Assembly: GCF_002591975.1 (NCBI RefSeq)
Contig: NZ_NVQE01000033.1
Location: 1 to 64,000 of the forward strand
Origin: Mycobacterium neglectum
GTDB taxonomy: Bacteria; Actinomycetota; Actinomycetes; Mycobacteriales; Mycobacteriaceae
Length of the DNA stretch: 64,000 bases
Reading direction: 5' to 3'
Shown here: positions 1 to 8,652 of the stretch, piece after piece
Position numbering within the stretch: the first letter of the stretch is position 1
Layout of the letters: every line of letters begins with the position of its first letter
The notes under the pieces: generated by a model
Told to the model about the DNA's origin: nothing
The model's input: the letters and a program-made list of their open reading frames with translations, nothing else
Database searches by the model: none
Program-made: the position numbers and the translations under genes

Positions 1-18
1 CAAACTCTCCAAACAAAA
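1..18 (-). rRNA. rrs: 16S rRNA, first bases only (cut by window edge)
   Basis: Read on the minus strand, the last bases before the window edge are TTTTTGTTTGGAGAGTTTG. This is the 5' end of mycobacterial 16S rRNA, where the universal AGAGTTTGATCCTGGCTCAG begins. The rest of the operon lies outside the window. An rRNA operon just downstream of tyrS is the known position of rrnB in fast-growing mycobacteria. The exact mature 5' end is uncertain by a few bases. Confidence 0.85.
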
Positions 19-154
19 ACAACCCAACCCAAAAGCCAGGTGGAATTCGAATCAGAAAAATCCAATCCAACAAAAGACACCAAAAACTGGCATCAAAAAA
101 CATCCACCCCTAAACGGGAAAAAGAGGCAGACAAAAAAACAACAAACAAAAACC

Positions 155-186
155 ACCAAACACACTATTGAGTTCTCAAACAACAC
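155..186 (-). promoter_or_regulatory. rRNA leader antitermination element (boxA region)
   Basis: The minus strand contains TTGAGAACTCAATAGTGTG (positions 179-161), the highly conserved boxA-containing element of mycobacterial rRNA leaders. It is expected to load Nus factors so that the untranslated rRNA transcript resists termination. About 140 bases of AT-rich leader follow before 16S, probably including the processing stem. Confidence 0.85.
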
Positions 187-210
187 ACCCGCACGACCGC
201 GCAACCAGCC

Positions 211-266
211 CGCGGCGAAAAGCCGCGTACTCGTAGTGCGGACGTTCAGGAACCCACCGAAGTGGG
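211..266 (-). promoter_or_regulatory. Two hairpins in the rRNA leader
   Basis: Two stem-loops lie between promoter and boxA. The first is CGCGGC-GAAAA-GCCGCG near 211-227. The second is CCCAC-CGAA-GTGGG at 253-266, which becomes a UUCG-capped loop in the minus-strand RNA. They sit where boxB-like or processing structures are expected. The assignment is from position and pairing only. Confidence 0.5.
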
Positions 267-327
267 ACTTCCCTCTGGGAGCCGCCGCGCTCACCGGGCT
301 TGGCCCGCGTCGCAGCGACGAATCAAC

Positions 328-356
328 AAGTTACAAGAGGGAAAACTAGGAGTCAA
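328..356 (-). promoter_or_regulatory. rRNA operon promoter
   Basis: Minus-strand -35 TTGACT (356-351) and -10 TAACTT (333-328) are separated by exactly 17 bases. This is a strong SigA-type promoter about 310 bases upstream of 16S. Only this one convincing promoter is visible between tyrS and the leader. The stretch 357-506, between this promoter and the tyrS stop, shows nothing else I recognise. Confidence 0.75.
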
Positions 357-506
357 ATGGGCTGATGGGGCGTGTCTTCGAGTCCGCGTCCATCGTGCGC
401 ACAGCAGTGCGTCGACTCGTCTTTCCTGGGGTCCAACGCGCCACCCGCAGACTTTGTTCCCGGGTTGCGACGTCAGTTTCTGGCCAGGCCGTGACGGCCC
501 GACGGA

Positions 507-1790
507 TTATCCAACTCGTTGGACCCCCGCGATATTCCGCTTGCCCCTGCGCAGCACCAACCAGCGACCATGCAGGAAGTCCGAGGGCCCAGGCACCCAG
601 TCCTCGCTTTCGATGCGGACATTGTTCACGTACGCACCGCCTTCGCCGATCGTCCGGCGGGCCGCGCCCTTGCTCGCCGACAAGCCGCTGGCCACCAGCA
701 AATCGGTGATCGCATCGGGTCCGCCGGGCGTGAGGTCAGTGACCGACGCCTCACCGAGCGCGGCGGCCAACGTCCGCTCATCCAGCTGGTTGAGCTCGCC
801 GCGGCCGAACAGCGCCTGACTGGCGTGCTCGACCGACTGCGTCGCCGCCTCCCCATGTACGAGATTGGTGAGTTCGCGTGCCAGTCGGCGCTGACCTGCG
901 CGTTCGTGCGGACGATTCGCGGTCGCGTCTTCCAACTCCGCCAACTCGTCCGGTGAAAGGAACGTGAACCATCGCAGATAGCGGACCACGTCGGCGTCGG
1001 CGGTGTTCACGAAGTACTGGTACCAGGCGTACGGACTCGTCATGTCGGGGTCGAGCCAGAGGCTGCCGCCCCCGGTCGACTTACCGAACTTCTGACCTTC
1101 GGAATCCGTGACCAGCGGAGTCGTCAGTGCGTGCACCGTCGCACCCGTCTTCTGCCGGACCAGCCGGACGCCGGCGATGATGTTCCCCCACTGGTCGGAC
1201 CCGCCGATCTGCAGTCCACATCCGTAGCGCTGATGCAGCTCCACGTAATCGTTGGCCTGCAACAGCATGTAGCTGAATTCGGTGTAGGAGATGCCGTCAC
1301 CCTCGAGGCGACGCCGCACGGTGTCCCGGTCGAGCATCACATTGACCGAGAAGTGCTTTCCGACATCGCGAAGGAATTCGATTGCGCGCATCTCCGAGGT
1401 CCAGGTCAGGTTGTTCTCCACCACGGCTCCGGCGGGCGATTCGTCGAACTCGACGAATCGCTCCAGCTGGCCACGGATCCGGTCGGCCCACTCGGCGACG
1501 GTGTCGGCGTTGTTCAGCGTGCGCTCGCCGACGTCGCGCGGATCGCCGATCATGCCGGTCGCTCCGCCCGCCAACACGATCGGCCGATGGCCGGCCCGCT
1601 GAAACCGTGTCAACGTCAGAAGCGGGATGAGGTGACCGGCATGAAGGCTCGGCGCCGTCGGGTCGAACCCCGAGTAGACGGTGGTGGGGCCCGCGACCAA
1701 GGCCGCCGCCAGTGCGTCGCGGTCGGTGGACTGCGCGATCAGTCCCCGCCACTCCAGCTCATCGAGGATGGATGCGCCCGTAGAAGTCAC
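507..1790 (-). CDS. tyrS: Tyrosyl-tRNA synthetase
   Basis: Class I aminoacyl-tRNA synthetase that charges tRNA-Tyr in the cytoplasm. The 427-residue product has the HIGH-type motif HAGH at residues 50-53 and the KMSKS-type motif KFGKS at 234-238. A C-terminal S4 RNA-binding region spans roughly 355-420. Length and start agree with the M. tuberculosis enzyme (Rv1689). It follows mpg on the same strand after 18 bases, so the two are probably co-transcribed, and it reads towards the rRNA operon. Confidence 0.97.
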   Translation of the reverse strand: MTSTGASILDELEWRGLIAQSTDRDALAAALVAGPTTVYSGFDPTAPSLHAGHLIPLLTLTRFQRAGHRPIVLAGGATGMIGDPRDVGERTLNNADTVAEWADRIRGQLERFVEFDESPAGAVVENNLTWTSEMRAIEFLRDVGKHFSVNVMLDRDTVRRRLEGDGISYTEFSYMLLQANDYVELHQRYGCGLQIGGSDQWGNIIAGVRLVRQKTGATVHALTTPLVTDSEGQKFGKSTGGGSLWLDPDMTSPYAWYQYFVNTADADVVRYLRWFTFLSPDELAELEDATANRPHERAGQRRLARELTNLVHGEAATQSVEHASQALFGRGELNQLDERTLAAALGEASVTDLTPGGPDAITDLLVASGLSASKGAARRTIGEGGAYVNNVRIESEDWVPGPSDFLHGRWLVLRRGKRNIAGVQRVG

Positions 1791-1808
1791 AGCACCGATC
1801 TTCTCGCA

Positions 1809-2420
1809 CTAGTCGCTTTCGCCCGGAGCCGGTGCCCGTGGGCTGCGGCGATAGAGCGACACCTCGGGACGCCCGGCCAGCCACATCCGCCAGGGGCGAT
1901 CGGCCGCCTTGCTGACGCCGACCCGTGGACCGGCGACGCCCTCGTGCTTCTCTCCAAGCAGCACCTGGATTGGACTCTTCGCATCGAACAGATCAATCCC
2001 ATTGTCCTCCATGGTGATTCCCATGGCTGAGCACAGATTACCGGGGCCCCGGCCCAGCGCCGCAGCCCGGACCGCGTCGCCGCGGCGACCCTGGGCGACA
2101 TCCAGCCCGGATTCGATGGCCACCGCCCGCAGCAATACGGCACCCGCCACATCGTCGGTGGCGCACACGACGTTCGCGCAGACGTGTATTCCGTGGCTGC
2201 GGTACGTGTAGAGCCGTCCGGCCGGACCGAACATCACAGCGTTGCGCCCTCCGATGCCGCGATACGAATGCGCCGCCGCGTCGGGCCAGGGTTGGCCCTC
2301 CGGCCCGCCGTATGCCTCGACCTCCACGATCATCGCGCTCACACCGCGACCGACCAGCGTCGCTCCCAGGAGTCGCCACGCTGCGCTCAGCGGATCCACG
2401 GACAACCGGCGCGCACTCAC
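1809..2420 (-). CDS. mpg: 3-methyladenine DNA glycosylase (AAG/Mpg family)
   Basis: Base-excision repair glycosylase that removes alkylated purines such as 3-methyladenine. Family signatures include EVEAYGG near the N-terminus and DAAAHSYRG, GRLYTYRSHGIH and ARGPGNL-like (GRGPGNL) segments. I chose the GTG at 2420, which gives 203 residues beginning VSARRLSVDPLSAA. This aligns end to end with the 203-residue M. tuberculosis Mpg (Rv1688). The reading frame stays open to an ATG-type start at 2468, but that would add 16 residues unlike the family. Divergent from the ABC exporter operon, sharing a 58-base promoter region. Confidence 0.93.
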   Translation of the reverse strand: MSARRLSVDPLSAAWRLLGATLVGRGVSAMIVEVEAYGGPEGQPWPDAAAHSYRGIGGRNAVMFGPAGRLYTYRSHGIHVCANVVCATDDVAGAVLLRAVAIESGLDVAQGRRGDAVRAAALGRGPGNLCSAMGITMEDNGIDLFDAKSPIQVLLGEKHEGVAGPRVGVSKAADRPWRMWLAGRPEVSLYRRSPRAPAPGESD

Positions 2421-2470
2421 CGCAGCGATTCTGCCCGCCTCCTTGACACCGCCACCAGCGGGGAGCATTA

Positions 2471-2502
2471 TTCATCGCATGATGAGTTCATCACACGATG
2501 AA
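2471..2502. promoter_or_regulatory. Nested palindrome over the ABC exporter start (candidate TetR operator)
   Basis: Two inverted repeats share the same centre at 2486.5. The outer pair is TTCATCG (2471-2477) with CGATGAA (2496-2502). The inner pair is GATGA-GT-TCATC (2481-2492). The element covers the two possible ATG start codons of the ABC ATPase gene, whose operon ends with a TetR regulator gene. Binding by that regulator is inferred from position and symmetry only. Confidence 0.5.
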
Positions 2503-3234
2503 TTACTGGGCAATGCCGCCGACGTCGCGATCGACGTCGACAATCTTCGGGTTGTCCGGGGCAACCGAGTCGCCCTGGACGGCATCTCGGTGCAGATTGC
2601 GCGGGGCACGATCACCGGACTGCTCGGCCCGTCCGGATGCGGCAAGACCACCCTGATGCGCAGCGTCGTCGGGACGCAGATCATCGCGGAGGGGACCGTG
2701 ATGGTGCTGGGACACCCGGCGGGCTCGGCCGACCTACGACACCGGGTCGGCTACGTCACCCAGAATCCGACGATCTACGACGACCTCAGGGTCATCGACA
2801 ACGTCCGGTACTTTGCGGCATTGACCGGCGCAGACGCCGCGGACGCCAACGAAGCGGTCGCCACCGTCGGCCTCGACGACCACCAAACGGCGTTGTGCGG
2901 CAATCTTTCCGGCGGCCAACGCACTCGCGCCTCACTGGCCTGCGCGCTGGTGTCGCATCCCGACGTGCTGGTGCTCGACGAGCCGACGGTCGGCCTCGAT
3001 CCCTTACTGCGCGTAGATCTTTGGGAAAAGTTTCATCAATTGGCCGCACGCGGGACGACGCTGCTGGTGTCGAGCCACGTCATGGACGAAGCCGATAACT
3101 GCGGCGACCTGCTGCTGATGCGCGAGGGCCACCTCCTCGCGCACACCACACCCACGAAGCTACGAGAGGACACCGGATGTCAGTCACTGGAGGAAGCGTT
3201 CCTGTCCGTCATCCGGCACAGCACCGCAGCCTGA
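2479..3234 (+). CDS. ABC transporter ATP-binding protein (ABC-2 exporter)
   Basis: ATPase subunit of a two-component exporter, the counterpart of M. tuberculosis Rv1687c. It has Walker A GPSGCGKTT at residues 50-58, signature NLSGGQRTR near 145 and Walker B VLVLDEPTVGLDP near 165, followed by the H-loop SSH. The start is the first of two adjacent ATGs (2479 and 2482), giving 251 residues. The frame is open further upstream, but that part runs antisense through mpg. Its 3' end overlaps the permease gene by 58 bases, so the pair is translationally linked. The substrate is unknown; a drug or lipid export role is plausible for this family. Confidence 0.92.
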   Translation: MMSSSHDELLGNAADVAIDVDNLRVVRGNRVALDGISVQIARGTITGLLGPSGCGKTTLMRSVVGTQIIAEGTVMVLGHPAGSADLRHRVGYVTQNPTIYDDLRVIDNVRYFAALTGADAADANEAVATVGLDDHQTALCGNLSGGQRTRASLACALVSHPDVLVLDEPTVGLDPLLRVDLWEKFHQLAARGTTLLVSSHVMDEADNCGDLLLMREGHLLAHTTPTKLREDTGCQSLEEAFLSVIRHSTAA

Positions 3235-4004
3235 AAAACCGAAGCCCGCTGAGTCCGCAGGCCTACCTGGCCACGACGACGCGAATCCTGCGTCAGCTTG
3301 CCGCCGACCACCGCAGCGTGGCGATGATCCTGGTCGTTCCGAGCCTCATCATCACCCTGATGTACTTCATGTTTCAAAACGCGCCACACCCTCCGGGAGC
3401 TCCATCGCCTTTCAACAACGCATGTCTGATCATGCTCGGCGTCTTCCCGCTCATCGTGATGTTCCTGATCACGTCGATCACCATGCAGCGGGAACGGGTT
3501 TCGGGGACACTGGAACGGATTCTGACGACTCCCCTGCGCCGCCTGGACCTGCTTGCCGCCTACGGCACCGCATTCTCGATCGCCGCCGCCGCGCAGGCGA
3601 CGCTGGCCTGCATCGTGTCGTTCTGGTTCCTCGGCCTCGACACCGCAGGCAGCCCGATTCTGGTGTTCGCCATCGCGATCATTAACGCCGTCCTCGGTGT
3701 CGGACTCGGCTTGTTGTGTAGTGCATTCGCCCGCACCGAGTTTCAGGCGGTGCAGTTCATGCCGCTGGTGATCGCTCCGCAACTGCTGCTGTGCGGCATC
3801 ATCGTGCCCCGCGACGTGTTGCCTGATTGGCTGCAATGGATCAGCAACATCCTGCCCGCCAGCTACGCTCTGGAAGCGCTGCAACAGGTTGGCGCGTACG
3901 CGGAACCGACGTTCATCGCGGTGCGAGACATCGCCGTGGTCATCGGGTTCGCCATCGTGGCGCTCTGCCTGGCCGCGGCAACATTACGACGAAGGACACC
4001 GTAA
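3177..4004 (+). CDS. ABC-2 type transporter permease
   Basis: Membrane partner of the preceding ATPase, counterpart of Rv1686c. The 275-residue protein has a hydrophilic N-terminus of about 45 residues, then roughly six hydrophobic segments, starting with MILVVPSLIITLMYFMF. It carries the ABC-2 family stretch ERVSGTLERILTTPLRRLDLL between early segments. No other in-frame start lies before the first membrane segment, so the ATG at 3177 inside the ATPase gene is used. The operon continues with the TetR gene 5 bases later. Confidence 0.9.
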   Translation: MSVTGGSVPVRHPAQHRSLKNRSPLSPQAYLATTTRILRQLAADHRSVAMILVVPSLIITLMYFMFQNAPHPPGAPSPFNNACLIMLGVFPLIVMFLITSITMQRERVSGTLERILTTPLRRLDLLAAYGTAFSIAAAAQATLACIVSFWFLGLDTAGSPILVFAIAIINAVLGVGLGLLCSAFARTEFQAVQFMPLVIAPQLLLCGIIVPRDVLPDWLQWISNILPASYALEALQQVGAYAEPTFIAVRDIAVVIGFAIVALCLAAATLRRRTP

Positions 4005-4009
4005 CGGCT

Positions 4010-4624
4010 TTGACCACCAACGCAGAACGCAAGCGTCCCGGGCGACCGGCTGGGACGTCTGACACCCGTGAGCGCATTTTGATCAGTGCGCGGGAGTTGT
4101 TCGCCCGCAATGGGATTGACAAGACCTCGATCCGCGCGATCGCCGCGGACGCCGACGTGGATCCCGCGTTGGTCCACCACTATTACGGCACCAAGACCCA
4201 ACTGTTCGCTGCGGCCATCCACATCCCGATCGACCCGATGCAGATCATCGTTCCGCTGCAACAGATTCCCGTCGAGGAAATCGGTCGTACGCTTCCGTTG
4301 CTTCTGCTGCCGCTGTGGGATTCCGAGATGGGCAAGGGGTTCATCGCCACTTTGCGATCGATTCTGGCCGGCAATGACATCTCGCTGGTTCGCTCGTTCC
4401 TGCAGGAGATCATCGCCAAGGAAGTCGGCTCTCGCGTGGACGATCCGCCCGGCAGCGGACCCATCCGCGTGCAGTTCGTCGCCTCTCAATTGGTCGGCGT
4501 CGTGATGGCGCGGTACATCCTCGAGTTGGATCCGTTCAAATCGTTACCGGTCGAGCAGATCGCCGAGACGATCGCCCCGAACCTGCAGCGCTATCTCACC
4601 GGCGAGCTACCCGGATTCCCCTGA
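4010..4624 (+). CDS. TetR-family transcriptional regulator
   Basis: Counterpart of Rv1685c and probably the local repressor of the exporter operon. The N-terminal helix-turn-helix spans about residues 20-65 and contains RERILISARELFARNG and DADVDPALVHHYYGTKTQLF. The rest is a ligand-binding helical domain. The only start after the permease stop that keeps the whole domain is TTG at 4010, giving 204 residues; Rv1685c has 207. The 3' end overlaps the converging Trm112-like gene by 18 bases. Confidence 0.9.
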   Translation: MTTNAERKRPGRPAGTSDTRERILISARELFARNGIDKTSIRAIAADADVDPALVHHYYGTKTQLFAAAIHIPIDPMQIIVPLQQIPVEEIGRTLPLLLLPLWDSEMGKGFIATLRSILAGNDISLVRSFLQEIIAKEVGSRVDDPPGSGPIRVQFVASQLVGVVMARYILELDPFKSLPVEQIAETIAPNLQRYLTGELPGFP

Positions 4625-4822
4625 TGCTCGCTTGATCAACCGATGGTGTTCGGCGTCGTCGGTCACGGTGACGGCTTCATCGATCAGCAGGACCGGAACA
4701 CCGTCCTCGATGCGATATGCACGGCGGAGGCGCGGGTTGTACAGGAGTTCGTCGTCCACCAGGAGAAGCGGTCCGCGGTCCTGGGGGCAGACCAGGATGG
4801 ACAGCAGTTTTTCGTCCAGCAT
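4607..4822 (-). CDS. Trm112-like zinc-ribbon-type small protein (UPF0434)
   Basis: Protein of 71 residues, counterpart of Rv1684. It begins MLDEKLLSILVCPQDRGPL and contains the family segment YRIEDGVPVLLIDEA. Trm112 proteins are small activators of methyltransferases; the bacterial role is poorly defined. Only one Cys is visible (LVCPQD), so metal binding as in eukaryotic Trm112 is unlikely. It follows the secreted-protein gene by 14 bases on the same strand. Confidence 0.88.
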   Translation of the reverse strand: MLDEKLLSILVCPQDRGPLLLVDDELLYNPRLRRAYRIEDGVPVLLIDEAVTVTDDAEHHRLIKRASGESG

Positions 4823-4836
4823 CAGGTGTCAGAGCC

Positions 4837-5451
4837 CTAGTCGTACGGGTTTATGTCCCACTGCGGGGGGAGGAATTGGCTGTTGTCCTGACCCGGTACC
4901 GGCGCCCACGACGGCGCCTGTGGCGTTGAGCCACCGGTACCGCCTCCGGACATCGCCGTCTGCGACTGCAATTTGCGCTGGTAGGCGAGGGTCGAGCGCA
5001 GTGCATCGACCAGCGGAGTCTGATTGGGGCGCCGATCCATAGCAACGAGTAGTGCCTCGGCGTTCCCGCTGGACGGACGGAAGCCCTGCTGACGCAGTTT
5101 CATCACGTCATCGATCAGCACCGAGATCTGGCCGCCACCGTCACCCTGGTTGTACTGCTGGTGGATTGCCGAGAGGACCTGGTCGGCGTTCACCCTTTTC
5201 GGGGCGTTCGCCGCGGCGGCGCACTTCGTATCGTCCGGCGCGCAACCCGCCGCTGCGGCAGCGGCCGCTTCAGCCTGTCTGGAGCAATCGGCGCCGGTGC
5301 AGCTGCCGTCGGAGGTTGTCGGGGCCGTCGGTTCTGCGGGCTGGGCAAACGCGGTCGACGCGCCGAATCCGGACATGAGGCCGACGGCGAGCACCCCGCC
5401 GATCAAGGCGCGACGCACGTCAACGCGAGTTTTACCGGTCTGCGATGTCAT
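4837..5451 (-). CDS. Secreted protein of unknown function
   Basis: The ATG at 5451 gives 204 residues; the frame is open to 5475, adding eight residues. A Sec signal peptide is clear: RRALIGGVLAVGLMSG core, then small residues ending in AFAQPAEP. The mature part has a four-Cys cluster (SCTGADCSR, GCAPDDTKC) suited to two disulfides. An alanine-rich stretch separates the Cys pairs. A helical middle (LSAIHQQYNQ, DDVMKLRQQGFRP) and a Gly/Pro-rich tail follow. I do not recognise a family. GGAGGG lies just before the start. Confidence 0.75.
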   Translation of the reverse strand: MTSQTGKTRVDVRRALIGGVLAVGLMSGFGASTAFAQPAEPTAPTTSDGSCTGADCSRQAEAAAAAAAGCAPDDTKCAAAANAPKRVNADQVLSAIHQQYNQGDGGGQISVLIDDVMKLRQQGFRPSSGNAEALLVAMDRRPNQTPLVDALRSTLAYQRKLQSQTAMSGGGTGGSTPQAPSWAPVPGQDNSQFLPPQWDINPYD

Positions 5452-5553
5452 GAACCCTCCAGCGCGATAAACCATTGAATGCCCCGACTCTGACGGCGAC
5501 TAGCCGCCAGCGGGAGCCTAACAGCGCGGCGACCGCGTGGCACGGTCGTCACT

Positions 5554-8517
5554 TCACCCACCAGCGATCTCGGCGCGAACCGCGACGGTCAAACGCTTGT
5601 ACCGATTCGTATCGGCATCGAGGTACCAGGCGTTACGCGACGGTTTGGGCACCCCGGCGTCGCGAAGCAGACCGACGTTGGGCCGGAACGACGCACTGAG
5701 GGCCATCTCGGGCACCACATGCACGATGTCGGGCGGACTGCCCACCGGCAGATCGGCCAGCGCTTCGGACAGATCCGCCGACGCGATGGTGCCGCCGGGC
5801 CGCAACGCGAGCGCCGTCACGGCCAGGCGCTGGCCGTCGACATCCACCCCGTAGGTGACCGCGAGATCCACCGCGTCGAGGTGGCTGACGGCGTCGTTCA
5901 CCGTCGAGGAGTAGACGATGCCGCCCGGCGAGTGGATGAGCCCCCCGCGGTTGTCCACCAGCCAGAAGTCGCCGTCGTCGTCGCGCCGGAAGAGGTATTC
6001 GCTGGACACCCAGGTATCCGCGGGCGCGAAGACGCCGCGCTTGACCGACGCCGTCGGGTCGACCGGCCCGCGTGGATGGGCGAGCAATACCCCCACTTCA
6101 TTGGCCTCGGCGCGGCGCACGAAACCACGTTCATCCTCGAGAATCAGGTCGTCCTCGGGGTCGTAGGCCGCCAACGCGATCTCGCCGCTGCCCGGCAGTG
6201 GCCTGCCCTTGCTGCCGACCTTGGCCCCCGACACGTTCGCCAGCACCGCCTGCCCGTCGGTCGTCGCGAAGAATTCGACAACGTTGGCGGGTGCGAACAC
6301 CTCGACGACGCGTTTCCACAGGCCGGTCGGCATGCCGGAGCCGATGAACAGCCGGACCGGGTGACCGCCCGTGAGCGAGAACGACGGGTCGTCGATGACG
6401 TCACGCAGCATCGCCCATGTGTACGAGACGACGGTCACGCCGTACTGGCGGATTTCCTGCAGGAACCGGTCCGGCCGCAGGCCCCGAGACAGCGCGATGC
6501 GAGACCCGCCGACCACCGCGCCGCCCAGTGCAACCAGGAGTCCGGATTGGTGGTGCAGCGGGGTCAGGCAGTACACCGTGTCGCCGCGCCCCAGGTTGGC
6601 GGCCGATGCGGTGCCGAACGCCGACAACGCCCAGCGATGGTTGGTGATCTGCCGGGCGACAAGGTCCCCACCGATCGAGGTGAAGCCGATGAATGCCAGG
6701 TCGCGGGCGAGTCCCGGGTTGGCTCGGTACCAGCCGGGAAGATCGACGACGTCGGGGTCGATCTTCTCCATGTCGATGACTTGACCGTGTTGGGGCAGGT
6801 CCAGGTCGCGCGACTCACCGCCGCCGAGCACCAGAACGCGCATTTCCAGCTTGCGCGCCGCATCGAGGTGGCTCGGATCGGCGATGATTTCGGACACCGC
6901 TCCCAGCCGGGCTGCGGCTACCAGGTCCGCGTCCGGCGGCATCAGCACCGCCACCGCGCCGAGACGCGACAGCGCGGCGATCGCGACGAGCGCGCTGGGG
7001 CGGGTCTCCATCAGCACCCCGACGTGCGCGCCTTGGCGAACGCCGACCTCGATCAGGCCGCGGACGACATTGTTGACGCGGCGATCCACCGCCTCGTAGG
7101 TGTGGACGCGACCGTCGAACAGCAGGGCCTCACCGTTGGGGAGATCGCGGGCCTGTTCTGACATGAGCCGGCCGAGCGAGATCCGGGTGTGGTCGTTGAT
7201 CTGACCGAGCCGGGCAAGGCGGGGCAGGGTGCGATACGTCTCGACAACCAACGCGCGGGCAGATTTGTTGGCCGCGACGAGCGCGTCTCCGGCCGACCGG
7301 GCCAGGCTGAACACCATCTCGGTGGCGGCGGTGGTGCTGTGGGCCACGCGCGAACTGAGCGAAACACCGGTCTCGCTGGCTTCCTCTGGCTGGAGCGGCA
7401 TCGGCGACACACCGTCGGGCATATCGCCGGTGCTGTCGATCCACTTGACCCACTGTGCGACGGCCGGCCAGGTCTGCGTCGATGCCTTGGATCCCACCAC
7501 CAGGCCGAAATGCCCTGCACGGATCAGGAATTCGTAGACATCGGCCTTCGGTGCCGCGCGTTTGATGCCTCGGACCGACGCCGGCTGACCGATGTCGTCC
7601 ACCTCACCGATGACGGCCAGCACCGGGCAGTCGATGTCGGACAGCGTCACGAGGTCGCCGTGGATGGAGAACCCACCGCTCATCATGCGGTTGTGCGCGA
7701 TGAACTGCTTGAGCAGTTCGGCGATCGCAGGACCCGACCACGCGATCCAGCCTTCGGATTGCAGGAACCGCCGCTGCTGTTCGCGGGGCAGCAGCGCCTC
7801 CCGGTCGTGTAGCTGCCGCAAGAAGTCAAAGCGTGACTGTGCGGTCTTGATCGGGTCGAGCATCTGGAAACCGGTGCGCGCCAACCAGCCCGGAATGTCC
7901 ATGCGACTGAACACGTGATCGGCCATGAAGTCCGCGGCGGCGGGCGCAAGGCTGGCCGGCAGGTTCATCGGCAGCGCGGCCAGGGTGTCGACGGGTGAGC
8001 CGAACGCGACGATGCTCGCCAGGTCCTTGGATCGCCGGTATGCCGCGGTCTGATAGGCGAACATGCCGCCCTGGGAGTAACCGGTCAGATGGACGTCGCG
8101 GCCGGTGACCTCTTTCACGGTGTCGATCGCTTCACTCAGCGCAACGACGTGGTCGGCGAGGTTGCGGTCCATGCCGCCCTCGACCTTGTCGGGTGAGCCG
8201 AAGTCGATGACCCACGGGTCGATTCCGGCCTTGTGCAGGATGCCGACGGCGCCTTCGTCTCGGGTGACGTCCCACATATCGGCCGACATCATCATGGGAT
8301 GCACCATCAGCACCGGCGGCCCGGGCTGCTTTGCTCCCGGCCTGGCATCAGGCGGGAAATAACGCCGCAGTCGGTACATCGGCACGCTCTGGATGAGCTG
8401 GAACGGTGACGGTACGGCACCGGTCTCCAGGCCGCCGTAGCGCAGCACTTCCAGGCCGTTCTGCGCGGTGGCCACCAACCGCTCCATTGGCCTGGTCAGT
8501 CCCGATAGGTCCACCAA
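5554..8517 (-). CDS. Fusion of PHA-synthase-like hydrolase and AMP-binding (acyl-CoA synthetase-like) domain
   Basis: Protein of 987 residues, counterpart of Rv1683 (999 residues, annotated as bifunctional lipase / long-chain acyl-CoA synthase). The N-terminal half is an alpha/beta hydrolase of PHA-synthase type with the nucleophile elbow GYSQGG at 146-151 (Ser148). PHA synthases use Cys here, so Ser suggests a lipase or esterase. The second half is an adenylate-forming fold. Its usual Thr/Ser/Gly-rich AMP-binding loop (TSGTTGxPK type) is degenerate, reading FTSIGGDLVARQ around residue 610, so adenylation is uncertain. Rv1683 has been linked to triacylglycerol metabolism. The gene is well separated from its neighbours. 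Confidence 0.88.
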   Translation of the reverse strand: MVDLSGLTRPMERLVATAQNGLEVLRYGGLETGAVPSPFQLIQSVPMYRLRRYFPPDARPGAKQPGPPVLMVHPMMMSADMWDVTRDEGAVGILHKAGIDPWVIDFGSPDKVEGGMDRNLADHVVALSEAIDTVKEVTGRDVHLTGYSQGGMFAYQTAAYRRSKDLASIVAFGSPVDTLAALPMNLPASLAPAAADFMADHVFSRMDIPGWLARTGFQMLDPIKTAQSRFDFLRQLHDREALLPREQQRRFLQSEGWIAWSGPAIAELLKQFIAHNRMMSGGFSIHGDLVTLSDIDCPVLAVIGEVDDIGQPASVRGIKRAAPKADVYEFLIRAGHFGLVVGSKASTQTWPAVAQWVKWIDSTGDMPDGVSPMPLQPEEASETGVSLSSRVAHSTTAATEMVFSLARSAGDALVAANKSARALVVETYRTLPRLARLGQINDHTRISLGRLMSEQARDLPNGEALLFDGRVHTYEAVDRRVNNVVRGLIEVGVRQGAHVGVLMETRPSALVAIAALSRLGAVAVLMPPDADLVAAARLGAVSEIIADPSHLDAARKLEMRVLVLGGGESRDLDLPQHGQVIDMEKIDPDVVDLPGWYRANPGLARDLAFIGFTSIGGDLVARQITNHRWALSAFGTASAANLGRGDTVYCLTPLHHQSGLLVALGGAVVGGSRIALSRGLRPDRFLQEIRQYGVTVVSYTWAMLRDVIDDPSFSLTGGHPVRLFIGSGMPTGLWKRVVEVFAPANVVEFFATTDGQAVLANVSGAKVGSKGRPLPGSGEIALAAYDPEDDLILEDERGFVRRAEANEVGVLLAHPRGPVDPTASVKRGVFAPADTWVSSEYLFRRDDDGDFWLVDNRGGLIHSPGGIVYSSTVNDAVSHLDAVDLAVTYGVDVDGQRLAVTALALRPGGTIASADLSEALADLPVGSPPDIVHVVPEMALSASFRPNVGLLRDAGVPKPSRNAWYLDADTNRYKRLTVAVRAEIAGG

Positions 8518-8652
8518 CGCACACTCCCCTAGCTGCCAATCCCCCGATTGCTGTCTTGATCATGGCATAGCTCTGCTTGCCGACCGCCACGATCGCCGGG
8601 GTGCACTGGCGCGACCGCTGGGCGCGTGGCGAGCCACCTATCATCAGGCGCG

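Noticed and set aside
52..294. 80-codon minus-strand frame in the rRNA leader
   Set aside because: Lies entirely in the rRNA leader and covers boxA; not a protein gene.
5719..7161. 480-codon plus-strand frame
   Set aside because: Antisense to the Rv1683-type gene, no recognisable domain, shadow-type composition.
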